This document shows, one piece after another, positions 22,971 to 31,889 of a stretch of DNA of 64,000 nt. The notes below the pieces were generated by a model, which searched no databases, was not told where the DNA came from, and saw nothing but the letters and a program-made list of their open reading frames with translations. Every line of letters starts with the position of its first letter. Positions within the stretch are counted from its first letter, which is position 1. Origin of the DNA: CAZMHJ01 sp964566075 (GTDB taxonomy: Bacteria > Patescibacteriota > Saccharimonadia > Saccharimonadales > CAIOMD01); NCBI GenBank assembly GCA_964566075.1, contig CAZMHJ010000001.1:79639-143638 (forward strand). Direction: 5' to 3'. Made by a program: the position numbers and the translations under genes.

Positions 22971-24073
22971 CTAGTTTTTAGATTGGTCAAGCTTTTTGCG
23001 TGAGCGTTTTACTTTTGGTTTCCTAGTAGGATGCTTAAGCATACTCGATTCAACAAGTTCATGACGGTTTGCATACGCTCTAATACCTTCCTGGGCAATT
23101 GCAGCAATTGGCAACGCTAAAAACGCACCAATGACACCGGCAATACTGGCGCCTGCAAGCGCTGCGCCAAATGCAATTGCAGGGTGAAGTTCCATAGTCT
23201 GAGCAGTAATTTTTGGGCTTAACACATAATCTTCAAATTGTTTATAAACAACAATGATGATGAGTAGAATCAGTGCGGTTGCGGGGCTCATCATAAACGC
23301 GACGATAAGGGGTACACCTGCAGCCAGATACGTCCCTATAACCGGTAAGAATTGTGATATGACGCCCATCCAAATTGCGAGCGGTAACGCAAATGGAACC
23401 CCAAGAATAAGTAACGCAATAAGAGTGACAATGGCTGCAATAATACCAAGCAGTGCCCTTGAGTACATATAGGCGCCTGTCTTTTCAATTGCGAGCTCCC
23501 ACGTCTTAAGGACGATTCGTTGTCTATTTTGAGGCAAGAATGAACAAACAAAACGCCGTACCTGATGTGCATCCTTCACCAAATAGTAGGTAAATAGGAG
23601 TATGGCTAATGATTGCACTATACCGATTACTATTTGACGGCTGATGCCAAATAGATTACCTGCGATATTAGTTGCATAGTTGGCGATAACCGAATCTGCC
23701 GATTTAACTTGATCAAGCAGCGCTTGCTCGGACACCGTAATACCAAAAACCTTGTGCAAAGATTTAGCTAAACCATCGAGCCAATGAGGTGCTGTTTCTA
23801 CGATGCCTCCAACCTGGTCTATTACTAGTGGTACCATCGCTACCACCAGTAAAATAGCAACGAGTACAAAGCCTACCACAACCGTGAGCGTGGCAATTGT
23901 TCGACGCCAACCTTTTTGGACAAGCCAATTTACAAGTGGTTCAAGTGCGAATGATAAAAAGAGTGCTATTAACAGCCATGTAAAGAAATGAGCTAGTTTT
24001 AATAATATAAAAGCTGATAACGCTACTGCAATTACCGATATAATCACAATTGCGAGCAATCTTGGTATCCATG
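22971..24073 (-). CDS. AI-2E-family membrane protein, 5' end lost in gap
   Basis: PerM/AI-2E-type permease of at least 362 aa with about seven membrane helices. Typical parts are the opening helix pair ending LSFALEPLVNWLVQKGWRR, the amphipathic segment after residue 90, and the conserved block with FLPVIGTYLAAGVPLI, KQFEDYVLSPKI and GASIAGVIGAFLALPIAAI. The frame is open back into the N-gap (WIPRLLAIVII), so the real start lies in unsequenced DNA and the TTG at 24059 is unlikely. Members export small molecules or ions (for example Na+/H+ antiport); substrate is unknown. A second, intact paralogue lies at 26.1 kb. Confidence 0.88.
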
Positions 24074-24173
24074 NNNNNNNNNNNNNNNNNNNNNNNNNNN
24101 NNNNNNNNNNNNNNNNNNNNNNNNNNNNNNNNNNNNNNNNNNNNNNNNNNNNNNNNNNNNNNNNNNNNNNNNN
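24074..24173. other. Assembly gap (100 N)
   Basis: One hundred Ns between two minus-strand membrane-protein genes; it hides the 3' end of one and the 5' end of the other. Confidence 0.97.
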
Positions 24174-25081
24174 GCTGCATCATAGTCGTTATTCTTCACA
24201 ATTCCATCAACTTGCAAATAGCCCGTCTTAATAGCCGCTAGTGTAGCAAGCATAAACAAACCGCTAAAGACGATGAGGCCTATAACCATATTTACGCGGC
24301 GGCGAGCCAGGCCGATAGCAAGTGCAGTAGCAACAACCGTTGCTATCGCTAACTCTTTTGTGAGTTTATCAAGTAGATTTAAATATTGGCGGGCTTTTGG
24401 TAACCAGGTAACTTCTTTAACGGTGACCGAGCCTATTGAGCTTGGTAGGTTCTTACCAAACAAAAACCCGATTTGGCTTGAGCTCAATTGGTCGCCAACG
24501 GTTTTATAAATATCATCAACGGTAATTTTTCCATCATTTTGCGGATTCTGAATATAATCCATAAGTTTTCCATGGATGGTAGATAGTGTAGTAGTCCATG
24601 CCTGTTGTACTTGATCAGATTTTAATGCGTCACCAATTTTCGCCGTTGCAAAGCTTTCAAATTGGCTCGCTAAAGGTGCCGCAATAAACTGAAGATTTTC
24701 TGGCAAAATTTGTTGAAGCTCTTGCTCAACATTAATTCTTGTAAATATCTGTTTTGAGATTTCTGTTTGTAGTGCTTTTTGTACATCTTGATCTTGAATT
24801 ATTGGAGAGACGGCGGCAGTAAACTTTTTATTATCCACAATCGTTTGTTGTGTCCAATAAGAGAGGTTAAAAAGCATAAATGTGGTTACGGCAACTACCG
24901 CACTTAGGCCTGCAAAAAAAGAAAACCAAAAAGATCGACGGTGTTTTTTTACCGTCTTTTTTGTGGTAAGTTCAGTGAGTTCTTTTTTAAGATGAGCATT
25001 CTCTGCTTTTAGCACCCTTAACTCGTCTTGAGTTTTAACTGGTTTTGCATTTCGCTTAGTCTTCTTCTGGGTAGTAGCCAT
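24174..25081 (-). CDS. Membrane protein of unknown function, 3' end lost in gap
   Basis: At least 302 aa. Basic N-terminus, a coiled coil (about residues 19-42, DELRVLKAENAHLKKEL), a first membrane helix (about 50-72), an external domain with FTAAVSPIIQDQDVQKAL and repeated amphipathic helices, then two more helices after about 245. The layout resembles bacterial integral membrane proteins annotated only as hypothetical, with an extracytoplasmic domain between helices 1 and 2. An AAGGGA site precedes the ATG. TTGACT and CATAAT boxes 16 bases apart lie upstream. It is divergent from the MscS gene. Confidence 0.75.
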
Positions 25082-25161
25082 ATATGTCCCTTGTGATTTT
25101 ACCGTAATTATGTCACAATAATAACTAAAGTCAATACAATATTACTCGAGAAAAGGCGGTA

Positions 25162-26085
25162 ATGGAAACAAATACGGTTAACACCTCAGTTGAACAGACA
25201 CTCCAACAGATGGCAGGTACTATTTTTAGCTTAAAGTCGATCGTAGTGTTAATTATCTCAATAACCATCGCGATTATTGTCGGAAAAGGTATCAGCTTTG
25301 CGCTCCGCAAACTTTTAAAAACGGTTGCCGGCTTAGCAGATACCACGACTGATAGTAAAAAAGCTGATGTATACCGCAGGCGTGAAACCATTTTAGTACT
25401 TTCTATTGCCCTTATTCGAGCTGTACTAATTGTATTGGCACTATACTTTTGGTGGGTCTATCTCCACCCAAATCAGCAACCTACGGCAATTATTGGGGCG
25501 AGTGCTTTATTTGTGGTACTGGCAAGCGCAACGCTGGGCCCCGTACTACGAGATCTTTCGGCTGGTAGTGTTATGATGGCTGAACAATGGTATGGAGTTG
25601 GCGACCACGTTACGTTTGAACCATTCTTAGACCTAAAAGGTGTCGTAGAACGTGTAACACTACGCTCAACTAAAGTGCGCGGTTTAAACGGTGAAATTAT
25701 CTGGCTTAATAATCAACACATCCAGGGCGTACGCATTGCACCACGGGGAGTACGTACTATTGCTATTGATATTTTTGTATCCGATATAAAACAAGGCCGA
25801 ACGCTCGTAGATGATGTATCATCGCGTATACCTCGTGGCAAACTCATGCTTGCAGCACCACTAAAAGTTAGTGATACCGAGAAGCTTAGTAAAGGACTTT
25901 GGCGTATCACTACAGTTGCTCAAACGGCACCAGGTCGTGAATGGCTCATTGAAAAACTAGCCCTAGAGATGCTCAAAGAAGCTGACGATTCTTCAAAAAC
26001 GCCTGTTATTGTGCATGGACCAGTTGCTCGTTACGCAGATCCAAATGCTGAGCAACGTTTCGCGCGTGCCGTACGAAATTCTTAA
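25162..26085 (+). CDS. MscS-family mechanosensitive channel
   Basis: Small-conductance mechanosensitive channel homologue, 307 aa. Three membrane helices (about 25-48, 75-97, 105-127) are followed by the MscS beta domain: the pore-helix segment ASATLGPVLRDLSAGSVMMAEQWYGVGDHV and the strand GVVERVTLRSTKVRGLNGEIIWLNN are close to the MscS pattern. It would release solutes on osmotic downshock. An AAAGGCGG site precedes the start and a TACAAT box lies 21 bases upstream. It stands divergently from the coiled-coil membrane protein and heads a two-gene plus-strand run with the second AI-2E-family gene. Confidence 0.93.
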   Translation: METNTVNTSVEQTLQQMAGTIFSLKSIVVLIISITIAIIVGKGISFALRKLLKTVAGLADTTTDSKKADVYRRRETILVLSIALIRAVLIVLALYFWWVYLHPNQQPTAIIGASALFVVLASATLGPVLRDLSAGSVMMAEQWYGVGDHVTFEPFLDLKGVVERVTLRSTKVRGLNGEIIWLNNQHIQGVRIAPRGVRTIAIDIFVSDIKQGRTLVDDVSSRIPRGKLMLAAPLKVSDTEKLSKGLWRITTVAQTAPGREWLIEKLALEMLKEADDSSKTPVIVHGPVARYADPNAEQRFARAVRNS

Positions 26086-26136
26086 TTTCGTATTACTTTT
26101 GACGTGACATATAATGAGTCCTAAAGGAACTTATAT

Positions 26137-27234
26137 ATGACAACTACTCAGAAACGCTCGTTATCGATTGCCGTAATTATAGCTATAGTATTCGGTGCTT
26201 ATTTTTTGTGGGATTACTTTATCTTAATTGCATTTGCAGCAATCTTAGCATTTATATATAACGCAGCCTATAAATGGTTTTTGCGAAAAACAAAGCAGCG
26301 GGTTGGTCTTTCAATTACCTTAACAATGTTGTTCGCACTCATCAGCATTATCATACCCTTATCAGTAATATTATTTCTCACCGTCGAGCAAGCATTAGAA
26401 TTTGTTGATGTTGTAAAGAATGCTAGTTTAGACAGCAATTCTTTAAAACAAACTTTGACAAGCCTTATTTCATCATTTAACGATACCGTCACCCACATCC
26501 CCGGTGCTGGACATGTTTCGGTTAACCTGGACTCAATTACAGGTTGGGTTAAGGATAATTTAGCTGGGTTTACGAAAGCTGTTGTGCACTATCTTATTTC
26601 TGCTGTTGGTGGTGTAAGCACTTTCTTTACAAAAGCAATTATATTTATTTTTGTATTTATTTCGCTTTTAAAAAACCAAGACCACATCTTAAATGCACTT
26701 CGAAAGATCAATCCACTTGGTGAAAAAGTTACCGACTTATATGTTGGTAAAATCTCAGCGATGACTCGTGCGATGGTTAAGGGTCAGTTTATTATTGCCT
26801 TTTTACAGGGACTTACCGATGCAGCATTACTATGGCTCGTTGGTATTGATTTCTTTTTCTTCTGGCTGGTATTACTAACATTCCTATCAATTATTCCACT
26901 TGGTGGTGGCATTATCGTCTTGCCGATTGGCTTTATCTTGCTGTTCACTGGTCATATTTGGCAAGGTTTAGTACTAATTATTGGGCACCTTCTTATTGTT
27001 ACAAATATTGATAATGTTCTCAGGCCACGCCTGGTTCCAAAAACCGCACGTCTTGATTCGGCTCTAACTATTTTATCGGTGTTTGCCGGTATTGCCATGT
27101 TTGGCTTTCTAGGCATTGTTATTGGACCGGTTATCATGATAGTCATTATCACGACAATCAAAGTCTACATTGACTTTATTGAAAGCAACGGAGACGATAA
27201 AAAACTAGTAAAATTGTTCTCGAAAGAAAAGTAA
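26137..27234 (+). CDS. AI-2E-family membrane permease (intact)
   Basis: A 365-aa PerM/AI-2E protein with seven to eight membrane helices. Family features are the paired N-terminal helices, the soluble segment between helices 3 and 4 (about 85-150), and the conserved block IDFFFFWLVLLTFLSIIPLGGG, IGHLLIVTNIDNVLRPRLV and GFLGIVIGPVIMIV near the C-terminus. TATAAT and AAAGGA signals lie just upstream, so it has its own promoter. It is more divergent than, and distinct from, the copy at 23 kb. Confidence 0.9.
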   Translation: MTTTQKRSLSIAVIIAIVFGAYFLWDYFILIAFAAILAFIYNAAYKWFLRKTKQRVGLSITLTMLFALISIIIPLSVILFLTVEQALEFVDVVKNASLDSNSLKQTLTSLISSFNDTVTHIPGAGHVSVNLDSITGWVKDNLAGFTKAVVHYLISAVGGVSTFFTKAIIFIFVFISLLKNQDHILNALRKINPLGEKVTDLYVGKISAMTRAMVKGQFIIAFLQGLTDAALLWLVGIDFFFFWLVLLTFLSIIPLGGGIIVLPIGFILLFTGHIWQGLVLIIGHLLIVTNIDNVLRPRLVPKTARLDSALTILSVFAGIAMFGFLGIVIGPVIMIVIITTIKVYIDFIESNGDDKKLVKLFSKEK

Positions 27235-27248
27235 CGAATTAAAAACTG

Positions 27249-27707
27249 CTACTTAGAAGCTGCTTTACGATTGAGGTAGATTCGTAAGAAAACAAATACA
27301 TTTATTCCAATAAATGAAACAAGTGACATGAATGGAATGGTAATAAAGCCAAACCAATTTATTTGCGCATCAGTACATGAAACATTTGCAGCTGCCGTAC
27401 AATCTAAGACTGTTTCTCGAATTACTCCCCACTGGAGTAGCGAATGATAAAAAGCAATACACATACCTACAACGCTAAGCGGAGCTACATAATAAAATGC
27501 ACTCTTGTCTTTTCGTAGTATTGCTACGGTCATAATAAAAGCGATTGGATACATAAAAATGCGTTGCCACCAGCACAAAAGACAGGGTTGGAATTTCTCC
27601 ACCTCACTGAGTATCAAGCTACCGACAAAAGCGCCTGTTCCGATAAACCACACAATATAGTCACTGTATTTAGCGTCAACTTCCAGTAATAACTTTTGTA
27701 TTTTCAT
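27249..27707 (-). CDS. dsbB: Disulfide bond formation protein B
   Basis: A 152-aa four-helix membrane protein that reoxidises DsbA-type thiol oxidases and passes electrons to quinone. The first redox pair is C42-LL-C45 in FQPCLLCWWQR; the second is C103 and C111 in the external loop, as in BdbC/DsbB. The Arg after the first pair (QRI) matches the quinone-site Arg of E. coli DsbB. An AAGGAGAG site precedes the ATG. It points to extracytoplasmic disulfide formation; a VKOR gene at 43.9 kb could do the same job. Confidence 0.93.
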   Translation of the reverse strand: MKIQKLLLEVDAKYSDYIVWFIGTGAFVGSLILSEVEKFQPCLLCWWQRIFMYPIAFIMTVAILRKDKSAFYYVAPLSVVGMCIAFYHSLLQWGVIRETVLDCTAAANVSCTDAQINWFGFITIPFMSLVSFIGINVFVFLRIYLNRKAASK

Positions 27708-27738
27708 GGTCTCTCCTTAATCAGGTTCTAGTATAACA

Positions 27739-27764
27739 AAACACCACCTAAAAAGGTGGTGTTT
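27739..27764 (-). terminator. Terminator of the pilin-like/coiled-coil unit
   Basis: AAACACCACCT and AGGTGGTGTTT (11 bp) with a 4-base loop; on the minus strand it is followed by TTTGTT. It ends the transcript of the two genes at 27.8-28.8 kb. Confidence 0.85.
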
Positions 27765-27788
27765 ATATTGATGTCCGACTTTATATTG

Positions 27789-28067
27789 CTATAAAAGGCT
27801 GTTTAAATCGTCATCAATACCAGCAGTGTCAAGATCTGAGTCTACGGCTGCACTATCAAGTGAGCTCTGAACCTTTTCAACATCTTGCTTAGTTTGTAGA
27901 TTACTTGCTGATTCTTTGGCTACTGGAGCAACTTGTTGACTTGAACGAGCAGTATCGTTGCTTGTTTTTTGAACTGCAATGACACGCCAACCAATTATTC
28001 CAATAAGCCCAATGATAACTGCAAATAGTACGACTGGAACAATTGAAAAACCTTTTTGAGATTTCAT
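27789..28067 (-). CDS. Prepilin-like membrane-anchored small protein
   Basis: A 92-aa protein beginning MKSQKGFSIVPVVLFAV, i.e. a short basic leader, Gly-Phe cleavage point and a long hydrophobic helix as in type IV prepilins. The usual Glu at position 5 after cleavage is absent (FSIVP), as in some minor pilins. The tail is Ser/Gln/Asp rich and unstructured, ending in an acidic DDDLNSLL. It follows the secreted coiled-coil gene by five bases and shares its terminator. Type IV pili are widespread in Saccharibacteria, but no assembly gene lies here, so the pilin role is only suggestive. Confidence 0.65.
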   Translation of the reverse strand: MKSQKGFSIVPVVLFAVIIGLIGIIGWRVIAVQKTSNDTARSSQQVAPVAKESASNLQTKQDVEKVQSSLDSAAVDSDLDTAGIDDDLNSLL

Positions 28068-28072
28068 ATGTA

Positions 28073-28786
28073 TTAATTACCTGTTGTATTAGTTGTTGAT
28101 GTAGAACTGTCTGTTGAGGTGCTCGTTGTAGTTGCGGGAATACTTGCTTTCACGGCAACAATCAAATCTTTAATCGAGCTTCGGTATGCTTTCAGTGAGG
28201 TACGAGTAGACTTAAGTGCATCTCGAAATGCAGCAACTTTAGTTGCTACCGCGTCAACTTGTGTGCAATCTACTGATGTGTCAAAAGACTTTAGTGTGGC
28301 GATGCTTGCCGCTGCATCTGCCTGGGCCGCATCAGCCTTTGCTACAAGTGCATCATAGTTTACGGTATCAAGTTTCTTATCGTCATGAAATGTCTTGACT
28401 CGAGTGTAAATTTTGTCAAAAACAGCTTTGTGCTTTTCAGCATCAGCAACCTTTTTATTAAGCTTTTTTGTAAGTTCAGCCGAACGGGCTTCACACGATT
28501 TTTTGCGTTCTTGCTCGGTATGCTTCTTTTCCGTTTCTTGCTTCTTTTTTAAATCTGCAACTTCGAGTTTGGCTTTGTCGTTAAACGACTGAACACGATT
28601 CTTTACTTCGTTCGTTGAGTTATGCGTTTCCACTTCTGCCTGAGAAGATGTTGATGTATTTGATGAGCTTGAACTGCCTGTTGTATCATCAGCGCCATGT
28701 TGTGCGTAGATTGGTGCTACCACCATTACTGGTAGAGCAAATGCTGTAGCGAGCGCAAGGCTAAATTTACTAATCCGATGTTTCAT
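28073..28786 (-). CDS. Secreted coiled-coil protein of unknown function
   Basis: A 237-aa protein with a clean signal peptide (cleavage probably after IYAQ near residue 29), a Ser/Thr-rich linker, then a long alpha-helical region (about 55-215) rich in Lys, Ala and Glu, and a Ser/Thr-rich C-terminus. Two Cys (in KKSCEAR and VDCTQ) could form a disulfide, fitting the presence of DsbB nearby. No family recognised beyond hypothetical exported proteins typical of this group. An AAAGGA site precedes the start. Likely a cell-surface structural or binding protein. Confidence 0.8.
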   Translation of the reverse strand: MKHRISKFSLALATAFALPVMVVAPIYAQHGADDTTGSSSSSNTSTSSQAEVETHNSTNEVKNRVQSFNDKAKLEVADLKKKQETEKKHTEQERKKSCEARSAELTKKLNKKVADAEKHKAVFDKIYTRVKTFHDDKKLDTVNYDALVAKADAAQADAAASIATLKSFDTSVDCTQVDAVATKVAAFRDALKSTRTSLKAYRSSIKDLIVAVKASIPATTTSTSTDSSTSTTNTTGN

Positions 28787-28931
28787 GCTGCGTATATTCC
28801 TTTGTTCTTTTTATGTTGCAATACGATAGTTATTATCGCTAATGCTTACATAAATAATTAATTAATGCAACTGCCAAATCCCTCCATCTGACATCACTCA
28901 TTAGAACGCGTGTACGGCAGGTTTGTTACAG

Positions 28932-30584
28932 CTAAAAATGCTCACGGAGGTGACGCATGCTAAAATCCCAGTCTGCGTCGGTTTTTTTATGAGGATTAAA
29001 TATGTTTTCTGGGTCAAATATGTGCTTTACTTGCTTAAAATAGCCATACACCTCTGGACCATACATATCCTCAAGCCACGGACCTCGAATCATACCATCA
29101 TTATGCTCGCCACTTAAACTACCGCCATACTTCAATACAAGTGCATTAATTTCACGCATTGCGGGCTCAAGCTTTGCTTTTTCTTTTGGATCCTCAATCT
29201 TCATCAGCGGAATAATATGAAAATTCCCATCGCCCATATGCCCCGCAATAGTCGCGAGTAATTTGTATCGATTGATTATCTCACGAATCTCAGGTAAGAA
29301 TTTAGGGAGTACTGCTGGTGGCACAATAAGATCATCCATAAACGGTGCGGTATGTTTGTCTTTGACTTTTTTCCGTAATATCTGGAAACTTTGTCGGCGC
29401 ATAATCCAGAATTTCTGAGCTTTCGCCGCTGTTTCATCTTCTTCAAACAACGCTTCGTGGCCAAAAGGTTTAAGTGCTTCGTGCATCGCATGTACTTTTT
29501 GCTTTGTTTCTTGTTCTGATGGGCTGTTGAACTCAATCAGTAGTACCATTTTTGGGATACCGCGCAATAACATCAAAGCATCAGGGATTAGCTGAATGCC
29601 AAGTTTAATCATTCCCCACCAACCTAATGTTTTTCTAAAGAAGAAGAATAATTTAAAGCTAAGCATAAGTGTGTAATTATCAAAACCTTCAAAAGTGGCT
29701 GGTTTATGCTCGAGTACTTTATTTATTAATTCTGCTAGGTCATCTGTTTTGCGTAAAAAGACAACTAAAGTACCAGAGTTCTGTGGAGCGGGTACGAGTT
29801 TAAAGGTAATGTCAGTTACAAGTCCAAGCGTACCCTGCGAACCAACAATCAGTTGTGTCAAATCAAAGACACCCGATTCTCTGTCCCAGACATTCCATAA
29901 ATGGTAGCCGGTAGAATCCTTACTAACATGTGGTTTCGCCGCCATAATTGCATCATAGTTAGCTTCGATAAGCTCGAAAATTTTACGATAGATTTCGCCC
30001 TCGTAATTGTTTTGGGCAATCTTATCATCAAGTTCTTGTTTAGTGAGTGGCCGGACGATATATTCATTGCCATCACCAAACACTACTTTCAGTTCTTTAA
30101 TGAACTTTTCTGTTTTACCAAATTCGAGTGATTTTTCACCACCAGAATTATTGGCAACCATACCACCTATCGTACATAAGTCACGTGATGCCGGATAACT
30201 AGGCATAATAGCGTTTTTTTCGAGCGTTGCTTTTTCAAAATCTCGATACCAAACACCAGGCTGTGCGGTGGCTTCGGTCTCACTTACGGAAGTTATATTA
30301 GTAAAATGCTTGTTGAAATCAATGACAATAGACTCTCCTATTGATCCACCCGACATACAGGTTCCACCACTTCTGGCGACAATTGCTAGGCCGGGATTAT
30401 CTTTTTTATGTTCTGCAACGAAGTGCACAATTGATTGAATATCGTTACTATTTTTTGCGTATACAACAACTTGCGGTTTTAGCTCAAACATACTTGCGTC
30501 GTGACTATAAAATTCACGAGCCTCGTCTGACGTATCTACCTTGCCTGCGATAATCGCTTGTATTTCTGTTTCTAAGTTTTCCAT
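28932..30584 (-). CDS. FAD-linked oxidase (D-lactate/glycolate dehydrogenase type)
   Basis: About 550 aa, VAO/PCMH-fold flavoprotein. The FAD-binding domain has VARSGGTCMSGGSIGESIVID and the GGMVANNSGGEKSLEFGKT loop; the C-terminal FAD-oxidase domain has MGDGNFHIIPL and SGEHNDGMIRGPWL, the motif with the metal/substrate-binding residues. It lacks the C-terminal Cys-rich (CCG) domains of the long fused forms. It probably oxidises D-lactate or a 2-hydroxy acid and gives electrons to the quinone pool. The start is placed at the third Met codon (30584), because a TTGCGC/TACGAT promoter with 17-base spacing ends seven bases ahead. Divergent from ndh. Confidence 0.87.
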   Translation of the reverse strand: MENLETEIQAIIAGKVDTSDEAREFYSHDASMFELKPQVVVYAKNSNDIQSIVHFVAEHKKDNPGLAIVARSGGTCMSGGSIGESIVIDFNKHFTNITSVSETEATAQPGVWYRDFEKATLEKNAIMPSYPASRDLCTIGGMVANNSGGEKSLEFGKTEKFIKELKVVFGDGNEYIVRPLTKQELDDKIAQNNYEGEIYRKIFELIEANYDAIMAAKPHVSKDSTGYHLWNVWDRESGVFDLTQLIVGSQGTLGLVTDITFKLVPAPQNSGTLVVFLRKTDDLAELINKVLEHKPATFEGFDNYTLMLSFKLFFFFRKTLGWWGMIKLGIQLIPDALMLLRGIPKMVLLIEFNSPSEQETKQKVHAMHEALKPFGHEALFEEDETAAKAQKFWIMRRQSFQILRKKVKDKHTAPFMDDLIVPPAVLPKFLPEIREIINRYKLLATIAGHMGDGNFHIIPLMKIEDPKEKAKLEPAMREINALVLKYGGSLSGEHNDGMIRGPWLEDMYGPEVYGYFKQVKHIFDPENIFNPHKKTDADWDFSMRHLREHF

Positions 30585-30647
30585 TACCATAATCGTACCC
30601 CGAAAAAATCACAAGCGCAATGGATGCAAACTTGCTACAATACGCTT

Positions 30648-31889
30648 ATGCTACAAACGCACCTTGTTATAGTCGGCTCAGGATGGGCGGGCATGCGACT
30701 CGCACGAGAGTTAAAACATGTTCCAAAGCATACCTTGAGGATTACACTCATTTCTGATATTACAACTTTTCGTTACAGCGCAGCCCTTTACCGCGTAGCA
30801 ACGGGGCGTCGTGAACGAGAAGCAATTATCCCTATTGCTGAAATCATTGATGATTTGCCAAACGTTACCTTTAAAAAGGCTAAGGTAGACCGAATTAACA
30901 GAGAAAAAAAGATATTGAAACTCGAAGATGGTACAGAAATTCACTATGATATCGCCGTCCTCGCACTTGGTATGGTTACGACCTACTTTGGTATTCCTGG
31001 CCTCGAGCAACGCTCGTATAGCATAAAAACGGCTCGTGAACTTAGACAACTACGAACTCATTTACATCAAGAGTTACTAGACGAAAAAGCTCCCGATAAA
31101 AACTATGTGGTCATAGGTGCGGGCCCAACTGGTGTTGAGCTATCAGCGGCGCTTACATCTTACATGAAAGAAGTCGTTCGTAAGCATGGCCTAAAACGCC
31201 GAAGGATTACGGTTGATATCGTAGAACGTGCAGCACAAGTCTTACCTTCAAGCAGTAAAACGGTATCTAGAAAAACGCTGGCCCGTTTACGCCAGCTTGG
31301 TATACGCGTCATGCTCAATAAAAATGTTGAAAAGGAAGAGGATGATTATCTGGTAGTTAGTGGTCAAAAAATACCAACCCATACTGTTATTTGGACAGCC
31401 GGTGTTACTAATAACCCTTTCTATAATCTCAACGCAAAGCAGTTTTTACTAACAGATAAGGGTAAGGTGGTAGTAGACGATTGGCTACGTGTAGATGATT
31501 CAGTGTACGTAATCGGAGATAACGCCGATACACCATATAGTGGCCTCGGTTTAACAGCTGTCCATAATGCAAAGTTTGTTGGCAAAGATATAAAACGACG
31601 GCTCACTCACAAATCTACACCGAAATATAAACCACTCGTACCAGCAACCGCGATACCAGCTGGTAAGCGGTGGGCAGCGTTTTCGTACCGCGGCCTTACG
31701 CTTGTCGGTATGCCGGGTGCTATTGTTCGCAGTTTAGCTGACTTGGTTGCATACAACGATATTGTTGGTTGGCGCAAAGCCCTTAGCATTTGGATACGTA
31801 GTGAAGAGCGCGAAGAAGTTTGCTCAATTTGTCAGAGTGCGCTCGAACAAAATCTGCACGGTCATCCATTAGCGCCACATAGGAGCTAG
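30648..31889 (+). CDS. ndh: Type II NADH dehydrogenase
   Basis: A 413-aa single-chain flavoprotein oxidising NADH with quinone, without proton pumping. FAD motif VIVGSGWAGMRLA opens the protein; the NADH motif GAGPTGVELSAAL is near residue 160; TVIWTAGV and the VIGDNADT segment bind FAD; the C-terminal amphipathic part would sit on the membrane. The frame is open to an ATG at 30624, but the ATG at 30648 is chosen: an extended -10 box (TGC-TACAAT) ends exactly six bases before it, predicting a leaderless mRNA. Its 3' end overlaps the enolase gene by 21 bases. Together with the FAD oxidase it suggests a minimal electron-transport chain. Confidence 0.9.
   Translation: MLQTHLVIVGSGWAGMRLARELKHVPKHTLRITLISDITTFRYSAALYRVATGRREREAIIPIAEIIDDLPNVTFKKAKVDRINREKKILKLEDGTEIHYDIAVLALGMVTTYFGIPGLEQRSYSIKTARELRQLRTHLHQELLDEKAPDKNYVVIGAGPTGVELSAALTSYMKEVVRKHGLKRRRITVDIVERAAQVLPSSSKTVSRKTLARLRQLGIRVMLNKNVEKEEDDYLVVSGQKIPTHTVIWTAGVTNNPFYNLNAKQFLLTDKGKVVVDDWLRVDDSVYVIGDNADTPYSGLGLTAVHNAKFVGKDIKRRLTHKSTPKYKPLVPATAIPAGKRWAAFSYRGLTLVGMPGAIVRSLADLVAYNDIVGWRKALSIWIRSEEREEVCSICQSALEQNLHGHPLAPHRS

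Noticed and set aside
30711..31049. 112-codon minus-strand frame antisense to ndh
   Set aside because: Typical shadow of a real coding frame; no ribosome site or recognisable sequence.
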